Made by a program: the position numbers and the translations under genes. Positions 21,050-31,560 of a stretch of 64,000 nt of DNA are shown one piece after another. This DNA comes from Ailurus styani (Eukaryota > Chordata > Mammalia > Carnivora > Ailuridae): positions 1,296,129 through 1,360,128 of the forward strand of contig LNAC01000274.1 of the NCBI GenBank assembly GCA_002007465.1, read 5' to 3'. The stretch's first letter is position 1. Every line of letters starts with the position of its first letter. The notes beneath the pieces were generated by a model. The model saw only the letters and a program-made list of their open reading frames with translations, was not told the origin of the DNA and did not search any database.

Positions 21050-21844
21050 AAAATAAGGAAAAGTTAAGAGCTTTTTAAAAATCAATATATTGAACACTTT
21101 TTAAGAACCATTTAAAAAACAAAAGAAAATATTAGCAATATACACTACTGACAAAAGATTAGTATTAAGAACATTGAAAGAAAGCTTACGAATCAGGAAG
21201 AAAGGTACAGAACATCCCAACAGAGAAAAAGGTTGAAGGCAGGCAAGAATTTCATACTAAAGGAAATGTATGACTAATACGCCCAAAAAGAGACTTTCAT
21301 CCCCCCTGATGAGCGGGAAAATGCAAATCAAGGCCACAGTGGGCAGCATTTAACCTCCATCTGAGTGGCAAAAATTAAAAAGCCCGAGAAATGCCAAGTG
21401 TCAGATAGGACCAAGGTCATCAGGCTTCATTTTCATTGCAGGAGAGCTTAAGTTGGTTCAAGTCCTTTGGAAGAAGGTTTGACATTACCTCCTGAACGTG
21501 AGCATTCACATCCCTCGGACCCCCCACCCCGATCTGTACTCAAGAGGAACGCTAGTTATGTGTCCAACAGTCAGAGACACGTGTAAGAATGTTCTCAGTA
21601 TTACTGTTCATAGCAGCAGAAACCTGGAAACAACCACAAAGCCCATCAGTGAGAGTGAGTGATTATATGGGTTTTTTTTCCCCCAATGAAATGTACAGAA
21701 ATCAAGATGGGGGAGCTACAGCAGCATGGATGCTGCATGCAACAATGTGGATGAATCCAAGTTCTAAAAGCAAGACAGTAAGTCCCAAAACACTACTTTC
21801 AGCATCATAATATTTTCATAAAGTTAAAAACAATGGGAATTTTT

Positions 21845-22032
21845 TTTTAAGATTTTATTTTCTTGACAGAGAGAAACACGGCAAGAGAGGGAACACAAGC
21901 AGGGGGCGTGGGAGAGGGAGAGGCAGGCTTCCCGCAGAGCAGGGAGCCCGATGTGGGGCTCGATCCCTGGACCCTGGGATCATGACCTGAGCTGAAGGCG
22001 GACGCTTAATGACTGAGCCACCCAGGCAGCCC
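21845..22032 (-). mobile_element. Can-SINE, minus strand, with perfect 16-base target duplication
   Basis: The plus strand reads from the T-rich tail (TTTTAAGATTTTATTTTC) through GGCAGGCTTCCCGCAGAGC and GATCATGACCTGAGCTGAAG to the head (GACTGAGCCACCCAGG). AACAATGGGAATTTTT occurs at 21829-21844 and again, unchanged, at 22033-22048. The exact duplication suggests one of the more recent insertions in the window. Confidence 0.96.
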
Positions 22033-22048
22033 AACAATGGGAATTTTT

Positions 22049-23335
22049 AAAAGACAGTTTGGCAAAGTGGATTTTAAAAAAAAAATGACCCACCTATATG
22101 CAGTCTGCAGAAAACTCACTTCAAATAAATGATATAAGCAGGTTGAAAGTAAACAGGTGGACAAGGAGGCAAGTATTAACTTGAAAGTAATGGGAGTAGC
22201 AATATTATTTTTGGCAACTATTCTAAAGTAGATTTCAGAGTGAAACAGATTATCGGGGGCAAAAACAAACAGATGTTGCATGATAACAAAGGAAACAGGA
22301 CGCAGAGACAGAGCAGTCCCCAGTGCACGTGCACCGAAGAACAAAGCTTGTTGGAAGTGAAAGGAGAAATGGGCAGGGCTGCGGTTACAGTTCAGGCCTT
22401 CAGCGCCCCTTTCTCACCAGCTGATAAAACGACGCAGACGGAAAATACACCAGGATGAGAGAACCCAACACCACCCACCAACAAAATCTAACAGACATGG
22501 ATGGAACACTCAACCCCAGTAACAACAGAACACACGTTCAAACAGGAACATTCACCAGGATAGACCCTGTCCTGGGCTATAAAATAAAGCTCAGCAGATG
22601 CAAAGGAATTGAAGTCACAGAGTATGTGTTTTGATCATAATGGAATCAAACTGGAAATCAGCAAGAGAAAGAGCACAGGAAAATCTCCAAACATTTGGAA
22701 CATGTAGATTTTTTAAAATTTGATTTAATTTTATTTAAATTCAGGTGATGAATACAGAGTGTATTACTAGTTTCAGAGGTGCAGGTCAGGGATTCATCAG
22801 TTACATGGAACACCCAGCGCTCCTTCCATCACGTGCCCTCCTTAGTGCCCACTCGGAAAATTTTAAAAGGCACTTGTGAATTCACGGGTCAAAGAGTAAG
22901 TCTGAAAGGAAAACAAGAGGATACTTAAAACTGAACAGAAGCGGGAATACAAATATCAAAATTTGTGGGTTGCGGTTAAGCCAGCGCTCAGAGGAAAATG
23001 AGAAAACATTTCTCGAGTCAGTCATCTAAGCTCCTACCTCCAGAACCTAGAACGAGAAGAGCAAAGTAAACCCAAAGGAGGCAGAAGGAAGGAAATAATA
23101 AATTTAAGAGTGGAAATCAATGAAATGAGAAACATAAAAAAATAGAGAAAAATCAGCAGAACAAAAAGCCGATTCTTTGAACAGTGATAAAATTGATAGA
23201 TCTCTAGCAAGACTGATAAAAGAAGAGAAAAGACAGAAAGGATCAGTGATCAAGAGAGGAACAAGGCGCTGTCGCGGGAGACCCTACAGCCTTTGAGAGT
23301 GTAATACGGGATTGCTACAGACACCTCTCAGGATG
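22049..23335 (+). mobile_element. L1M remnant 2: ORF2 5' half, broken by a younger L1 tail
   Basis: ORF2 landmarks in order: 'ATGACCCACCTATATGCAGT', a 'CACTTCAAATAAATGATATA' block, 'AGTAGATTTCAGAGTGAAAC', 'ACAAAATCTAACAGACATGG', 'CCTGTCCTGGGCTATAAAAT', 'AATGGAATCAAACTGGAAAT', 'GGAAAATCTCCAAACATTTG' and, after the insertion at 22.71 kb, 'ACGGGTCAAAGAGTAAG', 'GAACAAAAAGCCGATTCTTT'. This is the endonuclease to early reverse-transcriptase part. It lies downstream of the ORF2 3' half in remnant 1, so the two remnants are separate copies or a rearrangement. Non-functional. Confidence 0.85.
22708..22855 (-). mobile_element. Carnivore L1 3'-end fragment, minus strand, nested in L1M
   Basis: The plus strand reads 'TTTAATTTTATTTAAATTCA', 'GTGTATTACTAGTTTCAGAG', 'GATTCATCAGTTACATGGAA', 'CACCCAGCGCTCC … ATCACGTGCCCTCCTTAG', the reverse complement of the 3' end of carnivore L1s. 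It is 5'-truncated at about 150 bases and splits L1M ORF2, so it is younger than remnant 2. The target-site duplication is not clear because both flanks are A/T-rich. Confidence 0.8.
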
Positions 23336-23409
23336 TGAGCTCCCCAGCTGAGGGGGAATGGACCAGTTCCTCAGAAAGTCCACACTGGAGCGGGACAGGG
23401 CAGGGCAGG

Positions 23410-23805
23410 GAAGGTGGCCCAGAGTCCAGTTCTGAGGGACTCCAGTGTCTAAAGTGAGGCAGAAAGCAAAGCAGAGCAGCCTAGACGCGGGATGGAGTCC
23501 GCAAGTTCATGCCATAAAACCCCAAAGAAGACATTTTTTCCAGAAGGAGGGTGGGGGTGATTGAGTAGGGTCCGAGGACTGGCAAGTGACCGTGACTTCT
23601 GCTCTTTGCCATCAGGCTCAGGATGACCTTGGCGAGAGAGTTTGATGGAGGGAGTGGCGAGGACAGAAGCCAGACTGGGGTGGGTTGCGAAGTGACTGGG
23701 AGGTGACAAAGGGGATGCCTCCAGTGTAGACATCTACGGAGACACTGGTCTGGGAAGGAGAACAGAGGCCGGGCAGCAGCTCCTGCAGGGGAGGGGAGAG
23801 AAGGT
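23410..23805 (+). mobile_element. Ancient mammalian dispersed repeat, second copy
   Basis: Blocks match a later part of the same old repeat as at 17.4 kb: 'GTTCTGAGGGACTCCAGTG' (for 'GCCCTGGGGCACTCCAAC'), 'GGCTCAGGATGACCTTGGCG', 'AGAAGCCAGACTGGGGTGGG', 'GTGTAGACATCTACGG'. Diverged. Family not named. Confidence 0.5.
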
Positions 23806-23809
23806 GACA

Positions 23810-24340
23810 GAGATGTTTGGTCATCCTTGCGTTTGCTGGTGCTTTGAGATGGAAAGCCCTGGGAGTGTGTTCCAAAGAACGGGTCCATGGCACTCGGGGA
23901 TCTTTTCATCCATCCAGATGCAAACTAGCCCACTGAAAATACCCAAGACTGAAGGGAGATTTGAAATGCACTGCATGTCTCCGTTAGACCCTGAGCCCTG
24001 GAAGTCAGGAGGAGGGGCTGTTAGCTTCAGGACCCCAAGCACAGAACCACGGCGTTGGGGGGGGGCTTCCTGGTGTTCTGCCCACACCTCTGCAGTGGCC
24101 CGTGGAGCTCTCAAACCGCATCTTTAAAACTTCTTGGAGGTTCGACTTGCTCTTTCTATACGTGTTTTCATCTTCCATAGAAACCAAACAGTCGGGGACA
24201 TCTCATATCACCACCCGATGGGCTGCCTCTGGGAGGAGGGTCTGATTCCACAGCCCTGCCCGGGGCAGCAGCCCGGGGGGCCGGACATCGACAGTAGTGG
24301 GGGGGGGTGCAGGCTGTGTGTCCAAGTCTCCTCTCTCTCT
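23810..24340. other. Unique DNA, no gene seen
   Basis: No repeat family, exon or RNA gene recognised. It is bounded by old repeats. Confidence 0.45.
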
Positions 24341-24341
24341 C

Positions 24342-24452
24342 CGCTGTGTGGTTTCAGGCTGTTCCTTAACTTCCCTGCGCCTCAGCTTCCTCATCTGTAA
24401 GATGGGCAGCTAGTACCTGTCTCTCGGGGTTGTGGGCGTGCTTAATGGGATC
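24342..24452 (+). mobile_element. MIR fragment
   Basis: MIR core: 'GCTGTGTGGTTTCAGGCTGT', 'TTCCTTAACTTCCC', 'GCCTCAGCTTCCTCATCTGT', 'AAGATGGGCAGC', 'GGGGTTGTGGGCGTGCTTAA'. Confidence 0.85.
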
Positions 24453-24689
24453 GTCCTTTGATTACCGTCTGGTGGACAATACAGCCCCCCAACAGCAGCC
24501 TTTATTATTGGGGGTCCTTACAGAGCAAACCCAGGTGATACTGGGGCCCATGGAGAACCCAGGGAGGGAGGCAGGTTTCCTTGGTCTGGGGCGGCGGGGA
24601 TCTTGTCCGAGAAGCTAAGTCACGTTTTCTTCCCCCGGTTTTGAAAGAGACACCGAGCGCTGTCACAGTGGACGCCCACAGTCCGGGTC

Positions 24690-24790
24690 CCACTTAATTA
24701 AGAGATGGCCGGGCCATCGCCGCTGAGGGACAAGCCATAGTGAATCACCAGCAACGGCCTGGCTGGGTTTTTATTGACTAAGTGTTTCTG
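24690..24790. promoter_or_regulatory. Candidate conserved element
   Basis: CACTTAATTAAGAGATGG at the left and GGTTTTTATTGACTAAG at the right flank a balanced central part. It is unique and lies just before a long polypyrimidine tract. Weak evidence. Confidence 0.25.
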
Positions 24791-24873
24791 AGCCCCTTCT
24801 TGATTTCTGGAAAGGAAGGGGAAAAAAGAACCAAACACCTCAGCATTCTTCAGTGTGAAATACAGCATCGCCT

Positions 24874-24962
24874 GGCCTTTCTTTTCTTTTCTTTTTTTTC
24901 TTTTCTTTCTCTCTCTGTGTCTTCCTCCCTCCCCCCACCTTTCCTCCCTATTTTTTCTTTAC
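24874..24962 (+). repeat. Polypyrimidine tract
   Basis: Almost pure C/T for about 90 bases (TTTCTTTTCTTTTC, CTTCCTCCCTCCCC). Such tracts can form triplex (H-DNA) and often act as splicing-like or nucleosome-excluding sequence. Not a known element tail. Confidence 0.85.
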
Positions 24963-25499
24963 TAAAACTTGAAACGTCACATAAAGTAATCTATGCTTTA
25001 AATTCACGTGGATGCATTCCTAGAGAAGTGTGATGCCAATCCTGTCCTAAAGAGAATTATTTTTCCCTAAGTTTCCTTGATTGTAAGTGTGGATTTTCTT
25101 CGCTGGAGTTTGCTTTAAGCCACATTTAGCTTGTATTTATTTGAAATGTATTGGGATTGTCTTGTCTGTGACCCACACTGGGATTTTAGACCCCACCCCC
25201 CACCCCCCCAGTGCCTTTACATGTGAGCAGGTCAGCATCCCCTCCTGGTCGGCCTCCCAGCCTTTCTGCACAGACTGAGGTCCCTTGTTCATTGGCCGGC
25301 AGGTGCCAGGGTTAGCCCGCCAGGAACAGGGATTAGCCAGCGGTAGGGGGGGGTACTGATGACGGACGGACGGACAGATGGCGGACACTTCTGCACGTAC
25401 CTCACCCTCCAGCTCGCCCTACGACCTTCCCCCGTGAGCGAAGGCTCCGGCACTTCATCAGTAAAGAAAAGAGTCTGACTCTGACCAGCATCCCCCAGC

Positions 25500-25745
25500 T
25501 GAAAGGAGAAGAAAAACAACAACAACAAATGCCCAACAAAATACAAATAAATTTCTCTAAAAGTGCGGTCGTCGGGAAAAAGAAAAGGCAGTTCGTCAGG
25601 TTGACATCAGAGGAACTGCAGTCACCCTGACAAGCCGCACAGGCTAATGTTTTATTCAGCAAGGCTGAAAAATAACTTCCCAACGAGGGCCCCATAAATA
25701 AACCCGTGTGATGAATATTACAAGGAATAAAAACTGATAAAGCGA
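25500..25745. promoter_or_regulatory. Candidate conserved regulatory element
   Basis: AT-rich unique block with a CAA repeat (25516-25529), then AAATACAAATAAATTTC, GGTTGACATCAGAGG, CAGGCTAATGTTTTATTC, GGCCCCATAAATAAACC, GATGAATATTACAAGG and CTGATAAAGCG (GATA-type). No transposon hallmark. GC-rich DNA on both sides. With the block at 25.9 kb it forms a compact pair. Confidence 0.4.
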
Positions 25746-25904
25746 GAGCCCCCCACACGGGCTGCACACGAGGTTAGGGAAGCGTGTCTCTCTGCCTCTA
25801 ACACCCGGGGTGCATTTGCACACCGCCCCTCACCGGGCTGCCGGGCAGCGGCCGAGCGCCGAGGATACCCTCTCCCCAGCTCGAGCGGCCACGGGCGAAA
25901 TTTT

Positions 25905-26000
25905 CCCAATGAATTCTGTTTCTTTCATCTCTTTTCATATTAGGATGTCACCTGCGTGCACTGATACAGACATTTCCATACGTTAGGAGCATCGGGCTGC
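25905..26000. promoter_or_regulatory. Candidate conserved element (partner of 25.5 kb block)
   Basis: CCAATGAATTCTG (with CCAAT), TTTCATATTAGGATGTCACC and CATTTCCATACGTTAGG in unique DNA. Short and uncertain. Confidence 0.3.
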
Positions 26001-26039
26001 AAATCGGTTTTCCCATAGCCCCAGCTGGGGGTTTTCAGG

Positions 26040-27480
26040 GCAGCATTGCTTATGAGGGCGGACAGGCCCTCCACTCCTCTTCCTTTTAAGACCATTATGC
26101 AAAGAGCCCGGAACCCAAAGAGGGATCAGGGAAGAGGCTGCTTCCATCCTGGGCTCTGGCCCCCACGCCCGGAGCCGCAGTGGCCGCTTCTCCTGCAGAG
26201 AGAGGGATCCTTACTTAATGCTCCGTCTGCACGGCTCAGGTGGCCCACGGGACAGCCGGAGAGTGGGGCACGGTGCCCACCCAGCCTCTGCTCCCCAGCC
26301 TGCCACTTGGTCCTAATCGCTGGACCACAGGAACAGCTTCTCCTAAGGGGCATGAGCTACACAGGAAGGGGGCAGAGCTTGCAGACAGACTTACTGATAG
26401 TGAGAACGCGTGGAGGGGGCTCGGTGCCAAACAGTAGGAAGGGGTTAAAAAAAAAAAACAGGCTGAAAAGAAAATTAGGTTGCAAATAGGTGAATTTTTA
26501 TTTGGACGTTTCTGTGTTTGCACACGCACACGCACAGTAGAGGGGCATGCAGCTGAACCCCCGCATGCACGTGTGGCCATGCCGGCCTGAATGCACACCA
26601 CAGAAACAGAGATCCCTTAATCCTTTCATCCCGTGACTCTTGTGGGGAACCACCTGACAAAACCAAGAGGCTGGCATTATGCTCGTTGGAGTCCAGGGCC
26701 TGCCTGCCGGTGCGGCTGTCTCTCTGCAGTGTAGACACAGAACTGAACCCGGTGCTGTGCCATTTGGAAACATTTCGGAACAGGAAGTTGCGGTGTTGGG
26801 GCACTTTTCTTTGCATTTCAACATTGCAGTTGTTTATAAATACACCTTCCCTAGCCCTCCTGGCAAGCTGACTCTGAGGAATCTGCTCGCAGGGCTCGTA
26901 GCAGAATCCAGATGTTCATTACAGATGCTTTCATCTTTTTCTTTCTCTTGTCTTCTTCCTCCCCCATTCATCAAATAGAGTCAGGCCATCGTGGAAAGCA
27001 TGGGCCCCAGCAGCTCCAGTTTCTGAGTGCCAGGCCTGCGTCCTGATGCACCGCTGATCACATCCTCATCAAACACGTGTGTCCCTTCCCAGATGCGGTG
27101 GGATGGGCTGTGCAGTCCCATGTCCCATCCAGCTGAGTGGGAGTGGGAAGGGGAGAGCGTGTCATCTTCACACCAGCGCCGAACATCAGGATGTGGAGGG
27201 CAGATCAGGCTCCACCCCAGTGAGACGCCTTGTGCAGAAAGACACAAGGGTAAGGCTTAATTTCTGGGATCCTGGGCTTGTGGCATTCAGCCACTTGCTG
27301 CTCCGTTTCTAGTGTAGATTCTGGTGGGTTCAAAAGCTTAGCATCTGCAGGGAGAGGGGGTATGAAGCCCGTGGGAGGATGGGGGAGAGTAAAACAGGTT
27401 CTACTTCACCTCTCGCCGTGGGGCCCAGCACTCACAACTGCTCCGTTTCAGCAATGCCTGCAGTTGTAGACCACTGGGGA
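26040..27480. other. Unique DNA, no gene seen
   Basis: A poly-A run lies at 26447-26459, followed by a GGTGAATTTTTATTTGG AT-rich stretch. The segment at 26.8-26.97 kb is AT-rich and could be conserved. No exon, RNA gene or clear repeat was recognised. Confidence 0.45.
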
Positions 27481-27499
27481 TGGAGAGGACCCTTATGCT

Positions 27500-27645
27500 C
27501 ACTCAATCCAACCCACTCATTTCTCGAGTGAAAAATTGCTGACGGGAGGGGTACATACGTGAGTGACTTGTCTGAGGTTGTACAGGCTATGGGCCAAAAC
27601 CAGGACCCCGGCCCCAGCTTTCAGGCCAACACTTGTGCTCTGTCT
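27500..27645 (+). mobile_element. MIR-like fragment
   Basis: 'CTCACTCAATCCAACCCACT', 'CATTTCTCGAGTG', 'GTGACTTGTCTGAGGTTGTA' (for GTAACTTGCCCAAGGTCACA), 'AAACCAGGACCCCGG', 'CCAACACTTGTGCTCTG'. Consistent with the core and 3' part of a MIR-type SINE. Confidence 0.65.
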
Positions 27646-27649
27646 GCCT

Positions 27650-29370
27650 GGGACTATGCTTCTTACAGTGCGGTGCCCAGGCTGGCAGCCTCAGACCATC
27701 TGGAAACTCTCAGACCCCACTGTGGGCCGAAGGAGTCAGAAGCTCTGTGGGCAGGGCCAGCTCCCTGGGGACGTCAGTGCTACGCAAGTTGGAGCAGCAC
27801 TGGGGAGGACCTGTGAGCCTAGCAAATTCCCAGGTGGTGCTGGTCTGTTGGTTGAGGGACCTCACTTTGAGGGTTGCTCTTCTAGACCCATGGTTTTCCA
27901 AGTGTCCTAGAAGCCATATAACCAAAACCTTGTAATAACCTGTGGGTTAAGCAGAGGGAAAAAAGGAGAGGTGCAAAGTGAGTTTTAGCTAGCTAGCTCT
28001 TTGTTTATATCCAGGACTCATGGGAAAAGTTACAGTCATGCAGAAAGGTGTCCTCCAAAATGTGAAGCTAATAAACACACCTCAGTCTCCTTTGTGCGTG
28101 GTGGTATTGAAAAGCTTAGGGACGTGTGTAGCAATTTTAATTCCAGAAAGTTACAGGAGTGGTATACTCATGAGTTCCACTCCTAGGTGGTGCACTGAGA
28201 CCTGTCCAGTGAGGCCGGTTGGCTGGAAACCACTGCAGACGGAGAACAGCTCTAAGTCAACGAGCTGGCAGGGCCGTCACGGTCAGGGTGGGGCTCTAGG
28301 GGGGAACCCAGACCAGATTCCGGAAAAGCTGTTTCACGGGTGCTTTTCTCCCTCTCACCACAATCTCCCTGAAATCCCACGGAAGGAGAGAAATTTCACA
28401 AGCTACAGTAATGGAAGTGTCCGAATACTCTTCTGTCTAATAGATAGTCCCTTTGCTCGCTGCAGCACCACGGACAGCGGCCAGCCCGCCGTCTTATTCC
28501 CGGCTCCTGGCATTGTAAGGACCCCACTTCCTTCCGCTCCATCACAGACTGTCTGGAGGGGCGTGCCAGCAAACACATGAAAGGGATGTGAAAATTTAGC
28601 CAGGTGGCATATGTATCTGCCGGTTTCTTTTCTTTTAGAGGTGGGCTGTGGGTGAAAAGTGTGTGCTTGCGTGTATGTGAGAGAGAACGAAAGTACAGTA
28701 AGATCAGGTGCGTGTTCTTAATCTAATTTATGAGTGACTTTTCTTGAATATGCGTGTGCACACAGGAACACCTGAAGGCATACACTGCAATTCAAACGTA
28801 CAAGGGTGCAGATGCCCCGCTGTGGCTGGGCTGTCCAGGATTCTGCACCGTGAGCCTTGGAGCGGTGGAAGGGCTGGGTTCCAGAGATAAGCAGAGATGC
28901 TGAAGGGCAGCTCATTAGGACCTGTGGCTCTGTCCCAGCTGTTCCTCATTTTTTGCCAAGTAAGCAGTCTTCCCCATAAAAGTTCTAGCCCTGAGCCTGA
29001 TCTGGGGAGGCTCTGGGATGACTCACTTCTTCCCTGTGGTGTGAGAGCCAGGACTGCTGATATACGACGTCTTCACTTTTTTACTGCGCCTTTTTAATTG
29101 CCTCCTGAAGGCCGTCAGCCACCAATAAAAGCCCCAAAGCCCCAGAGAATTCTCCGTTGTTATTCATTACGTGTGTCTCCTCGTCCACAGCCACATCCCT
29201 GCTGAGGTCCTGGTGAATGAGCTGCCTCTTGGGGGGGGCCAGGTTGGGGCCCTGGGAGGGAGAGGTGTAGGATCCAGACTATTCTGTGTGCTGAGGCAAA
29301 GGGCCAACTTGGAGGAGAGAGGATCGGGCTGGGGGGGCGGTGTCTCACTTTCCAAGGAGAGATTCTGCCC
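27650..29370. other. Mostly unique DNA, no gene seen
   Basis: Less GC-rich than its surroundings. An AATAAA within ACCAATAAAAGCCCC (29120-29134) follows a TTTTTTACTGCGCC stretch and could be the end of a decayed LTR, but I could not recognise a retroviral family. No exon recognised. Confidence 0.4.
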
Positions 29371-29371
29371 T

Positions 29372-29478
29372 CGGGAGCCGGGAGACGTGAGCGTGCGGCG
29401 CCTGGCTGTGCTGTGCTGTCTCCGTGTGCCGCTGGACAGGTTTGGAACCTCAGTTGTCCCATCTGGGGGGACTTAAAA
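29372..29478 (+). mobile_element. MIR fragment
   Basis: 'GGGAGCCGGGAGACGTG', 'GGCGCCTGGCTGTGCTGTGC', 'GACAGGTTTGGAACCTCAGT' and 'TTGTCCCATCTGGGGGG' follow the MIR order (ordinary text: excluded-site, TGTGTGACC, cctcagttt, catctgtaaaatggg). Confidence 0.65.
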
Positions 29479-29479
29479 G

Positions 29480-30105
29480 AATGGAAGTAGATGTTCCAGA
29501 GCCACATGAAGGAATGGACATGATGCTGTCTGAACTCACAGATAGGAGTGATGGGGAGGGAGGTGTCGCCGTGATGCGGTGCGGGGAGAGCAGCAGGTGT
29601 GAGAAACTTGTGAGAGTCTTGTCTTTTCTGTAAGAACCAGTTGAATAGTGTAACAGAGAACCTGGGCAGGATTTCTAGAAAACCCCAATGCCGGACCGAA
29701 AAATCAGACCGAAAAATCTAAGTTCTGGGTATGTGCTGCAGGCCGTGCGGGGTTCGGGGACGGCGAGATTGCTGAGCCTGTGGCAGTCTGGGGAGTTTCG
29801 GGGGGTCTGAGACTTGGACAAGGAGAGGTCGGGAGCACATGCTGGAAAGGGGGGATTCCAGGTGAGGGCGGGGTCCTGCAAGCATGAGCACAGGTGAACA
29901 GAGTCAGGGCAAAGCAGACACAATGCCTGGTGTCGCTGGAGGTAAAACGGGAGCAGGAGGCAGGAGCCAGAGCTGGGAGGCTCAGGGCTCTGTGCCCTGG
30001 ATGGTGAGTGGACAGGAGACTGTGCATGTGGACATTGTGGGGGGGCGGGGCCTGGTACTGGAGATAAGGCATTGCATGGAGTCCTGAGTCACATCTGACA
30101 GGGGT
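29480..30105. other. Unique or undiagnosed old repetitive DNA
   Basis: Purine-rich, with passages that faintly resemble the ancient dispersed repeat found nearby. The direct repeat CCGAAAAATC (29695-29704 and 29707-29716) is a tiny duplication. No gene recognised. Confidence 0.4.
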
Positions 30106-30107
30106 GT

Positions 30108-30232
30108 CATCTCTGGAGCCTCAGTCTGCACTCTAAGACAAGGAAGATACTAGCATCTCCTATGGGCTGGGGGCCAGCGACATCATACAAGTTCAGTGCT
30201 TGGCCCAGGGCCTGGCACATATTAAGGTGAAC
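30108..30232 (+). mobile_element. MIR 3' fragment
   Basis: 'GAGCCTCAGTCTGCAC', 'GACAAGGAAGATACTAGCAT', then 'GCTTGGCCCAGGGCCTGGCA' and 'CACATATTAAGG' match the MIR tail (…AGTGCCTGGCACATAGTAAG…). Confidence 0.75.
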
Positions 30233-30414
30233 AGTACCAGTAAACCATGCATCTGAAAACACACACAAGGACACACACACTAGGTTATATCTAGGCCCCC
30301 ATCAGGGAAATCACATGCAGTACCCCCCACCCCCGCCCAGAGTCTATCCTCAGCACCTCCCCTCCATCACAAATAGGAGTCTCTGTCTGTTTTGTTCATA
30401 AACGAACCATACGC

Positions 30415-30780
30415 ATATTGCACACCTACTGTGTGCTGGACCCTGTGACCCAGGAAGGTGAGAACCCGGACGCAGCCTGCCCCACCCCCCAGGACCCCGT
30501 CTGCACGAGGAGGGGGTGCCCCACCCTGCCCTCCGTCCCAGCAGCTGGGTACAGTGTGGTGCCAGGAGCTCTGGGAGCCCTGAGGGGGCACCAGGACGTC
30601 CCCAGAGAGGAGGTAACGTCTGAGCCAGTTTGCAGAGGACCAGTGTGAGCTCAGCAGCAGAGAATATTCTAGATGGATGGCAGTGTCCAAGGCTCGGTGG
30701 GTCAAAGGAGCCTGGCTTGTTGGAGGGACGCGGCATGTCCATGTGGGGCGGGCTGGCAGGGCCGGTTAGAGACGCGCAGG
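30415..30780 (+). mobile_element. Ancient mammalian dispersed repeat, third copy (5' part)
   Basis: 'GCACACCTACTGTGTGCTGG', 'GTAACGTCTGAGCCAGTTTG', 'GAATATTCTAGATGGATGGC', 'AGTGTCCAAGGCTCGG', 'GAGCCTGGCTTGTTGG' match, in order, the old repeat's 'CTACTATGTGCCAGG … GACATTTGAGC … GCATTCCAGGCAGA … GTGCAAAGGCCC … GTGCCTGGCATGTT'. It resumes after a MIR. Confidence 0.6.
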
Positions 30781-30801
30781 TGCGGTCTGGGGGCTCAGCT
30801 C

Positions 30802-30960
30802 TGTGCGTGGTTTACAGGAAAGCATCTTTAAGCTCACAGACACCCCCTGAGCCGAGTCCACTGTTGCTCCCCTTTCACAGATGAGGAAATCAAGGCTGGA
30901 AAGATATGTTGGGGCCAGATTGTGACGGTCTCGAAGCTGGACTGGAGACCTCTGAGTCCT
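30802..30960 (+). mobile_element. MIR inserted in the ancient repeat
   Basis: 'GCATCTTTAAGCTCACAGAC', 'CCCTTTCACAGATGAGGAAA', 'TCAAGGCTGGAAAG', 'GTGACGGTCTCGAAG'. The older repeat continues on both sides, so the MIR is nested. Confidence 0.8.
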
Positions 30961-31064
30961 GAACAGATGGGTTCCCACTGGTTTCGTAAGCCTCCTGAAA
31001 TGATCGCAGACCTCAGTGTCTGTGTACGGACGTGCCTGTGTCTGGGTAGAGGTCTCTTCAGGGA

Positions 31065-31560
31065 ATCCCAGAGGTTAAGAGGCCCATCTGTATGTAATGA
31101 GGAGGCACTGGAGATTTTCAAGCAGTGGGGACGGGGTCTGACCACTGAAGATGCTCTTCGAAGATGCCAGGCACCATGCCAGAGCAGCGAGGCTGCCTAG
31201 ACAGACAGAGAACGGAGAGGCAGTGGCACCAGCAGTCCCTGATACCCTCTGAGCATGAGGAGGGGCAGAAGGTAGAGGTGACACAAGCTTGTGGTCTAGA
31301 TGCCAGGGAGGGCAGCAATGCCGTTGCCTGGGACAGGGGTGAAGGGGGAGAATTAGGTGCGGATGAGGTCACCTTGGGCATGTCTCCAGGGGGAAATGTC
31401 TCCTGGGAAACTGACAACGTGAATCTCGGGAGAGAGGAAAGAGGTCCGGGGGACGGCGGGGGGAGTTGTGATTTAGGATGTGGTTGAAGGTGTGGGAAAG
31501 GACGGGGCCCCGGGGGAAGGGGTGACGGGCAGAAATAGGATGATGGTGGGAAGACCCTTC
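31065..31560 (+). mobile_element. Ancient mammalian dispersed repeat, third copy (3' part)
   Basis: Resumes with 'GAGGCACTGGAGATTTTCAA', 'GCAGTGGGGACGGGGTCTGA' (for 'CCATTGGAGGGTTTTGAGCA … GTGACATGATCTGAC'). Beyond about 31.15 kb similarity is faint, and the end is a guess. Confidence 0.45.

Larger units (their letters stand above)
18860..21828 (+). mobile_element. L1M remnant 1: 5' region plus ORF2 3' half and tail, broken by two SINEs
   Basis: The part at about 19330-19685 resembles the L1M 5' region ('GGATTTTCAGCAGCAACACT', 'GCAAGAAGATAATGGAGTGG'). The part from 19770 on is ORF2 ('GATGTCTTCATTTACACAGA', a 'CCCCAAAGACTC' block, 'ATACCATTTATGGAATCAG', 'TATATTGATCTATATTGATG'), and it ends in the 3' landmark 'CAGCAGAAACCTGGAAACAAC … CAATGTGGATGAATCC'. 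Can-SINEs interrupt it at 19.85 and 20.86 kb, which dates it before them. Frames are destroyed by stops and indels. The 5' boundary is uncertain. Confidence 0.75.

Noticed and set aside
13004..22032. tRNA-like sequences in five places
   Set aside because: They are heads of Can-SINE elements with tails and target duplications, not functional tRNA genes.
29110..29165. AATAAA-containing segment as LTR or gene end
   Set aside because: No recognisable LTR termini, no upstream coding exon.
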